A stretch of 64,000 nt of DNA, from contig CM051025.1 in the NCBI GenBank assembly GCA_027627225.1, positions 75,038,474 to 75,102,473 of the forward strand, in the 5' to 3' direction. Made by a program: the position numbers and the translations under genes. Numbering within the stretch: position 1 is the first letter of the stretch; every line of letters begins with the position of its first letter. Positions 57,330 to 64,000 of the stretch are shown here, piece after piece. This stretch comes from Congeria kusceri. Taxonomy: Eukaryota; Mollusca; Bivalvia; Myida; Dreissenidae. Below the pieces are notes generated by a model. The model saw only the letters and a program-made list of their open reading frames with translations. It was not told the origin of the DNA and searched no databases.

Positions 57330-57405
57330 AGATTAAAGAGGGCAGGGCGGGATCAAAGGCGGCAGGGCGGGGGTCGAGGGCAGCAGGGCGCCCCGCCCTG
57401 TCATT
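57330..57405. repeat. GC-rich GGCAGGGCGGG repeat
   Basis: Three to four irregular copies of ggcagggcgg, then the inverted ccccgccctg, an abrupt GC island in AT-rich DNA. Confidence 0.6.
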
Positions 57406-60400
57406 AAGGCCACTTTAAACTATTGTTGTACATGGTAGTATCAGAGTAGACCATTCATAAAGACCAATGATATAAATGGTAATGTAAGAATAGGCAAATC
57501 TGAATAGAAAATTCTTATAAAAGGTAATATCATTCAGAGTAGACAATTAAAAAAGACCATTGATGTAAACTTACACCATGAGCACTAATTGTTTGTTTGA
57601 CAAATATGGTCAGTTTTGCTAGGCTCATCAATGACATCGTCATTATTGTTTGCAAAGCAATTTAAAAGGCATGAACTAGTTTGTAAGGTGGTGTTTACAC
57701 TACAGTTCTTTAGAACTTGAATTTGGAAGAGCCATTTCTGCGAAGTAATTTGAAATCCATAAAGCAGTTTCGACAGGAAGATTTTAAAAGTTTTCTAAAT
57801 AAAGCCATAAACATGTACGAAATATTGCCCAGCCCCGTGGCGGCCATGTTTTTTAATGAATCAAAAAGATGTGAAGAAATTAGGTAGATGGTCAATTAAC
57901 AGGGTTGGCATAAAACCCGGATTTTATAGTACTGACCGGCCCAGGCGGGTAATACTGGGAAAAACCGGGTTTTACAGGGTTTTACTGGGCAATAGTGGGC
58001 AATACTGGGGAAACATATATTGTACAATTATATTTACATTACATACTAATAGAGAATTTCTACATATAAATACAGATCTAATAACAATTATATAATGTAA
58101 GTTACACTGTTTATTTCTATTTCATGTGGAAACATATTAATAATTTATTTCCTTTTTCACAAAATTTAAGTTGGATTTTTTAGTCACTTTCATTATATTT
58201 GTCTCAGTATATAGTTGTATAATGTAACATAACTATTTTTATGGAAGAAAAAGAGGAAATGAAAGTATAAGGAAAATTGACCATTCTAACATATTGTGTT
58301 ATAAAATATGTTAGTTGATGTCATGTTGCATCAAGACCCTTTTGCAGCCCCGTGCTGTACATCAAATGAATGACACATTATGATATCATTTATGACCCAT
58401 TCACAATATGTACACCCTCTTAAACAAACACAAACATTGATTGAATTGACAGATCTATGCAAGCGGGGCCAGGCAAAGGTATTGCCCAATATCAGACAAT
58501 AATAATATTAAAGGCTTGCATTATTACCTTGAGACAGCCTCACTAATTTTTATTGTTAACAAAAAAAAAGAACAGTTCAATGCAAGAAATAAAGTAGGAT
58601 GACTGAGTGTAGACATATTTCAATATGAAGCGGAATCATTTCACAAACAACATAGACAATATTTCATGTTAAGCATTGGCATCTAAAAATGAATGAATAA
58701 ACCAGTGGATATGTGCCGGCACTTAAAGAATACTGTAACTATATATGCATACATTGGCAGCGTTTTTCCTCTAAATAAAGTTGGTATATTGAGAAAATTG
58801 TTAAAATGTTTACATGTGAATCTATGAATATATCCATTAAAGAATTACACAGCCCATTATTAATGTAAATTTAAGCAAATTATGACAAAAAGTGACACAT
58901 ATTAGGATATACATATAGTTACATGATATCTACTTGTTTGAATATATTCCATGTTCTTTGAAGTTCAACTGAGTGTATCCGTTCGTTCACTTCTATTATT
59001 CTAAATGTATTTCATGCAGGAGAATGTTTGGTCCAGTACTATGATGGAGTGAGTCGAGTTAGGTCATCGTGGGTGAGACAGGAGGGACAGGTCTGAACAA
59101 GCAAAATGCAATTTGAAATTTTGTCCAGAAACAAAAAATAGAATTTCTGGAGCAAACAACTGATAGTTATTTTTTAATAACCAATCAAACGTTTTCTTGT
59201 CTTCTTGTATTTCTATTCAATGTTTTTCTTGTTCTAAAATGTAGAAATTGTATAAAAGTAAAGTCACTAGTGACTACTCTTTATTTATAATCTTAGGTAC
59301 ATTTATGTCACAATATCACAGGATATTTTTAATAATTTATCAGTTAATTTCTTGAGAAAATGAAAAAAAATATAGAGTGTTAGTTTGTTTATTATATCAG
59401 CATTTCTTGTTCTCATTATTTTGTAAAAGTCTTGCATTTCTGAACCACCGTAATACGAATTATGCAAGAACTTCTTTTACATTACTACGTACTTTTACAA
59501 ATAATGAATGCTTGGTATTATCAAATAATGTTCCTTACTACACAAAATGTACATATTCGTTCTTCTGTAGGAGTCTGATGCTACCTACCAGTTTCAGTGA
59601 TTAATTTATGGGTACAACGTCAGAATCTGCAAGATGCTCTTATATGTGGTAAATCTAATGTTTTAAAATTTTTGTAAGGTAAACATCAACTTAAATTATT
59701 TGTATTTTCAAACCAGTTTTGTGTATTACAAAATTAAAGTACCATACAAGTATTTTTTAAATCAAAAACTTAACTTACACTTGTTGCTATCCTTTATCAA
59801 ATTATTGGCGCTTTTTATGGTTAAATACTCGTAATTACTGAAGTCTGGGTTTCTTCTAAAACTCTCCAAGAAGCTATTTACGTTAGCAAAGCTTATATAA
59901 TTATGTTGTGTGATTTTATATTGCTGTTATTTAAAAACAATCATTTTTAAATATTGATTGTACATGTTGTAATATGTTCTCAAAAATCTGTTTACTCTAG
60001 CTAGACATATTTTGCTTTTTCTGGTTTTTGGAAATTCTAGTCAGAGATTCTAGTTGTTAATCTGTTATAAAAGTTAAAGAGTCAATTGAACTCACGTATA
60101 TTAATATTAAAATATATAATTGGTTATTGTAAATTATAGAATCTTTCAAATTAAAACAGAGTACTAGATTATTTCTAAGTCTAGTTCCGTAGAATATATG
60201 TTTCCAAACTACACACTAGTTACTATTATCCAGTATTGCTTTAGTTCACAAAATTATCTAAATATTTTTGATTTCTGTTTAGAACTATACTATGTGAACT
60301 TTTCTGTGTTATATTTTCTTTAAATTTTTTTGTATTTTATTGATTGTTTTCATTGGTGACGGTTGATTTCGTATTTTCTGTTAATCAAGTGTTATTGTAT

Positions 60401-60658
60401 TTCTATCCAGTTTGAGAAATAGTTTGCTATATTTTGATTGGAATTGAAGGGTTCATTAATGGTTTCTAATAATGTAAATTTATAATTAAATGTTTGTTAA
60501 TGTAGACTTTACAATAATTGAACTTGTAGTAACTAGCTGAAAATTCAATATTAACGGTTTTGTTCATTAGCATTATTCTAAATATTTTCAATTTCGGTTT
60601 AGAAATGCACTATGTGAACTTTTTTGTTATATTTTTTTAAACATGCTTTGTCAGTTAT
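57406..60658. other. AT-rich sequence without supported genes
   Basis: A GGGTTTTAC/ACTGGG-rich patch lies at 57900-58010 (aaacccggattttatagtac and accgggttttacagggtttt). From 58140 onward the sequence is strongly AT-rich. No terminal repeats or exons that I can support; a short plus-strand frame at 59020-59096 is discussed under rejected items. Confidence 0.4.
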
Positions 60659-61426
60659 TATACCCCCACAAACGAAGTTTGGGGGGGGGGGGGGTACGTA
60701 GGAGTGAGCTTGTCGGTCCGTTGGTTTTTGGTTGCCGGATGATAACTAAAGAAAGGCTTGAAATATTGAAATAATTTTTGGTACACATGTGTAACAGCAT
60801 ACAATACAGGTCAAGTTCGATGTCGGTTACAAACCACTAAATTTTGACAGAGTTGTAGCCCTTTTTCGACTTAAAATTCACGAAAAACTAGATTTTCGGA
60901 TGATAACTCAAGAATGGCTTGTCATGTTCAAATAATTCTTGGTATACATGTGTAGCATCATGAAATACGGGTCAAGTTCGACTAAAGTGGTTACAAACCA
61001 CTAAATTTTGACAGAGTTAAGGCCCTTTATTTGACATAAATTCCCTAAAAACATTGTTTCATGACGATAACTCAACAATGGCTTGACATATTTAAATAAT
61101 TATTGGTACACATGTAATACAGGTCAAGTTTTACTTTGTTTACAAACCACTAAATTTTGACACAGTTATGGCCCCCCTTTTGACAGTAACTCATGAAAGG
61201 CTTCACATATTTAACTTATTTTTGGTACATAGGTGTAACATCATAAAATACAGATCAAGTTCAACTTTGCTTACAAACTTCTAAATGTTGACAGAGCTAT
61301 GGGTCCTATTAAAATAAAAAAATTCCAATTACACTGTTGACCATTCACAAATTAAAGCATTCTCTCTGTCCGTTTTTTTCGAATGGATGCCATAGATTTT
61401 TGACAAGGCCATTTTGTGGGGGTATA
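60659..61426 (-). mobile_element. TATACCCCCACAAA element, copy 2, both ends present
   Basis: It is bounded on the left by tatacccccacaaacgaagt and on the right by ccattttgtgggggtata, giving 14-bp inverted termini. It contains about four diverged modules with the complement of gggccataactctgtcaaaa and tttgtaaccactttagtcga-like text. A G run of 14 follows the left terminus. Its length of 768 bp is shorter than copy 1, so the number of modules varies. Confidence 0.8.
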
Positions 61427-61704
61427 TCCGTCACTCATGTGACAATTCTAGTTGTGTATGTCAAGAACATGTCCTTTGAATTATTATTGTTTTAAATTTA
61501 TTAAAATGTAATCATTTCAAAAATTGGCCTGACATTGTGCTTGTAAAAATATTGTTGTTGTTGTTTAATTCAGAAAAGAAATGTCAGTACATATGTGGCA
61601 GAAGCAGAACATTTAAGTAGACTTTGACAGAATATATGTCACGAAGCATTTTATGACAGAATGCTTGGAAACTGTTATTTAGAATATGGCATTTATCAAA
61701 ATGC
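61427..61704 (-). repeat. composite element, conserved trailer, copy 2
   Basis: Reverse complement of 47601-47875 and 63481-63760 with few differences (for example gcagaagcagaacatttaag against cttaaatgttctgcttgtgc). Confidence 0.85.
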
Positions 61705-61912
61705 TTGTACCGCCAGCGGAACACTTTGAGTTTGGTTATTTATTGAATCAGATTATAAATATTAGTGAGTTTGTACCGCCAGCAGAACACTTTGGGTTTG
61801 GTTATTTATTAAATCAGATTATAAATATTAGGAAGTTTGTACCGCCAGAGGAACACTTTAGTTTGGTAATTCATTAAATCAGATTATAAATATTAGTAAG
61901 TTTGTACCGCTG
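61705..61912 (-). repeat. array of about 64-bp units, copy 2 (4 units, truncated)
   Basis: Four units read in reverse (gtaccgccagcggaacactt). The last is cut within its core at 61911, where a different repeat begins. The plus-strand 63-codon frame here with repeated VPPAEHFEFGYLLNQIINI text is a by-product. Confidence 0.9.
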
Positions 61913-62285
61913 CAAGATAATTATCATAATAACATTAGCGTTAGTAAGATACTGCGGAAGACCTCGGGCACATTTTAAACGGTAACAGGAAGATTAACGT
62001 GGTAATATTTGTGTTGTCAGATAATTATCGTGATAATATTCGCGTTAGATAACACGAACCGGTTTGCGAATACATTTGTGATAATTAAGTGGTATCAGGG
62101 ATATTGTGTTAACATTTGCGTTGTCAAATAATTATCGTGATAAAATTCGCGTTAGTACGATACTGCGGAAGACCTAGCAACCCCAAGTAAATGTATCTTG
62201 TGTCAGTTCTGGGCACTTTTAGGCCTTTTGGTATACATGTAATAATAAAATATGAAGCAAAAATATATTCGTAAACGCTAACTGA
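61913..62285 (+). repeat. interspersed repeat rich in GATAATTATC, copy 2
   Basis: Two internal copies of gataattatcgtgataatattcgcgttag-type text and of tactgcggaagacct are present, related to 17041-17290. It separates the reversed array from the leader of copy 3. Confidence 0.6.
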
Positions 62286-62459
62286 AAAGGGATTTTCCAC
62301 TAAATCCCAATTAAAAGGGCCATTTCCCAGGATTTTTATGGAAAATAAACCAGATTTTTCTACACTTAATTATAAAAAGCACGAAAAATGTTACGCCGGC
62401 GGAACAAAAGTTCATTTTTTCTCTCTAAATTTTTGAGTTTTTGCTGTAATTTGCAGGGA
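62286..62459 (+). repeat. composite element, conserved leader, copy 3
   Basis: Nearly identical to 46598-46770, including cgccggcggaac. Confidence 0.85.
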
Positions 62460-63480
62460 AAGTTCCGCTGGCGGTACAAAACTTCAATGTTTTTAAGAAC
62501 GAAATTTAATGATCCACCAGCGAATTCTTGTATTACTTATTACAAGTAATGGATATGTTCCACTGGCGGTACAAACATCCCAACATTTATATTCCGATTA
62601 ATAGAAAACCAAACTCAAAATGTTCCGCTGGCGGTACACATTTCCTAACATTTATATTTTGATTAACAGAAATTAAACTCGAAAGCGTTCCGCTGGCGGT
62701 ACAAACTTCCTAACATTTATATTCTGATTAATAGAAAACCAAACTCAAAATGTTCCGCTGGCGGTACAAACTTCCTAACATTTATATTTTGATTAACAGA
62801 AATTAAACTCGAAAGTGTTCCGCTGGCGGTACAAACTTCCTAACATTTATATTTTGATTAACATAAATCAAACTCGAAAGTGTTTCGCTGGCGGTACAAT
62901 GTCCTATTATTTATAGTCTTCATACAGAAAACCTAACTCGAAAGTGTTCCGCTGGCGGTACAAACTTCCTAACATTTATACTCTGATTAACAGAAAACCG
63001 AACTCAAGTGTTCCGCTGGCGGTACAAACTTCCTAACATTTATACTCTAATTAACAGAAAACCGAACTCAAGTGTTCCGCTGGCGGTACAAACTTCCTAA
63101 CATGTATATTCAGATTAACAGAAAACCAAACTCAAGTGTTCCGCTGGCGGTACACATTTCCTAACATTTATATTCTGATTAACAGAAAACCAAACTCAAG
63201 TGTTCCGCTGGCGGTACAAACATCACAACATTTATATTCCGATTAATAGAAAACCAAACTCGAAAGTGTTCCGCTGGCGGTACAAACTTCCTAACGTTTA
63301 TAGTCTTAACAACATAAATCCAACTTAGTGTTCCGCTGGCGGTACAAACTTCCTAATATTTATAATCTGATTTAATGAATAACCAAACTCAAAGTGTTCT
63401 GCTGGCGGTACAAACTCACTAATATTTATAATCTGATTCAATAAATAACCAAACTCAAAGTGTTCCGCTGGCGGTACAAG
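62460..63480 (+). repeat. array of about 64-bp units, copy 3
   Basis: About 16 units of the GTTCCGCTGGCGGTAC core. Units in the middle (62740-63220) are more alike than those at the ends, as expected from local unequal exchange. Some spacers are shortened by a few bases (ccaaactcaagtgttccgct). Confidence 0.95.
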
Positions 63481-63765
63481 CATTTTGATAAATGCCATAT
63501 TCTAAATAACAGTTTCCAAGCATTCTGTCATAAAATGCTTCGTGACATATATTCTGTCAAAGTCTACTTAAATGTTCTGCTTGTGCCACATATGTACTGA
63601 CATTTCTTTTCTGAATTAAACAACAGCAACAATATTTTTACAAGCACAATGTCAAGCCAATTTATGAAATGATTACATTTTAATAAATTTAAAACAATAA
63701 TAATTCAAAGGACATGTTCTTGACATAAACAACTAGAATTGTCACATGAGTGACGGATATACCCC
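63481..63765 (+). repeat. composite element, conserved trailer, copy 3
   Basis: Matches 47601-47875 with few substitutions. Confidence 0.85.
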
Positions 63766-64000
63766 CACAAAATGGCCTTGTCAAAAAACTATGGCATCCA
63801 TTCGAAAAAAACGGACAGAGAGAATGCTTTAATTTGTGAATGGTCAACAGTGTAATTGGAAAATTTTTATTTCAATAGGACCCATAACTCTGTCAACATT
63901 TAGAAGTTTGTAAGCAAAGTTGAACTTGATCTGTATTTTATGATGTTACACCAATGTACCAAAAATAAGTTAAATATGTGAAGCCTTTCATGAGTTACTG
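63766..64000 (+). mobile_element. TATACCCCCACAAA element, copy 3 (cut by window end)
   Basis: It starts tatacccccacaaaatggcc in the same context as copy 1 and continues through cccataactctgtcaacatt to the edge of the window. Confidence 0.8.

Noticed and set aside
57710..57895. Minus-strand 61-codon frame with a KNMAATGLGNIS start
   Set aside because: It resembles a frame that recurs in dispersed invertebrate repeats, as far as I remember; no splice context, so not called as a gene.
59020..59096. Plus-strand candidate terminal exon (ECLVQYYDGVSRVRSSW) after acceptor ttcatgcag
   Set aside because: Only 25 codons, no upstream exon, and an internal GTGAGT within it makes the frame ambiguous; needs transcript evidence.
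61686..61877. 63-codon frame with repeated VPPAEHFEFGYLLNQIINI
   Set aside because: It is the reverse reading of the 64-bp satellite; the unit length is not a multiple of three, so the frame cannot persist.

Overview
The window looks like nuclear DNA of an animal, most likely a bivalve mollusc. The reasons are AT-rich sequence with almost no long open frames, exons bounded by GT/AG splice sites, a very dense load of interspersed repeats, APE-type LINEs, tRNA-like sequences inside repeats, and several repeat families that I associate with bivalve genomes (a short element starting GAGGCGTG, and repeats carrying a GGGCCATAACTCTG-like phrase). A dreissenid-like bivalve is my best guess, from memory of repeat families and not from a search.

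The best host gene is on the minus strand: two exons of an NXPE-family (neurexophilin/PC-esterase) protein at 12416-12707 and 786-958. Their splice phases match, and together they encode one filamin-like domain. The 11.5-kb intron between them (959-12415) holds a near-complete LINE with an ORF1-like frame and a 1041-codon EN-RT frame (3978 to about 8390), a TTAA-flanked element with a tRNA-like core (2796-3290), one partial and one full copy of a short inverted-repeat element, a 937-bp element with long terminal inverted repeats, and a 27-bp minisatellite.

From 12.7 to 32.5 kb the sequence is mostly nested repeats. A family with AAGACTGTTGGCG ends occurs three times (19.7-23.6, 27.1-28.4 and 29.9-31.2 kb). 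One copy hosts a 5'-truncated LINE and another hosts a TTAA-flanked element. An inverted-repeat-rich element (23.8-25.2 kb) hosts a third LINE fragment, and a fourth LINE fragment lies at 26.2-27.0 kb.

From 33 to 46 kb there is a pogo/Tigger-like transposase relic (33605-34678), palindromes, two copies of a SINE-like repeat in opposite orientation, a third TTAA element (43261-43775), and a TRIM-like (B-box plus coiled-coil) exon on the plus strand (45321-46208) that keeps good splice sites but carries a frameshift and a stop.

From 46.6 kb to the end the dominant structure is a composite repeat: a conserved leader, a tandem array of about 64-bp units with the core GTTCCGCTGGCGGTAC, a conserved trailer, and an element with TATACCCCCACAAA termini. 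It occurs at 46.6-48.8 kb (+), 60.66-61.9 kb (-) and 62.3-64.0 kb (+, cut by the window edge). Between copies lie other repeats built of internally repeated 130-175 bp modules. No bona fide tRNA, rRNA, CRISPR array or operon is present. Long stretches hold no gene that I can support, and they are marked as such.
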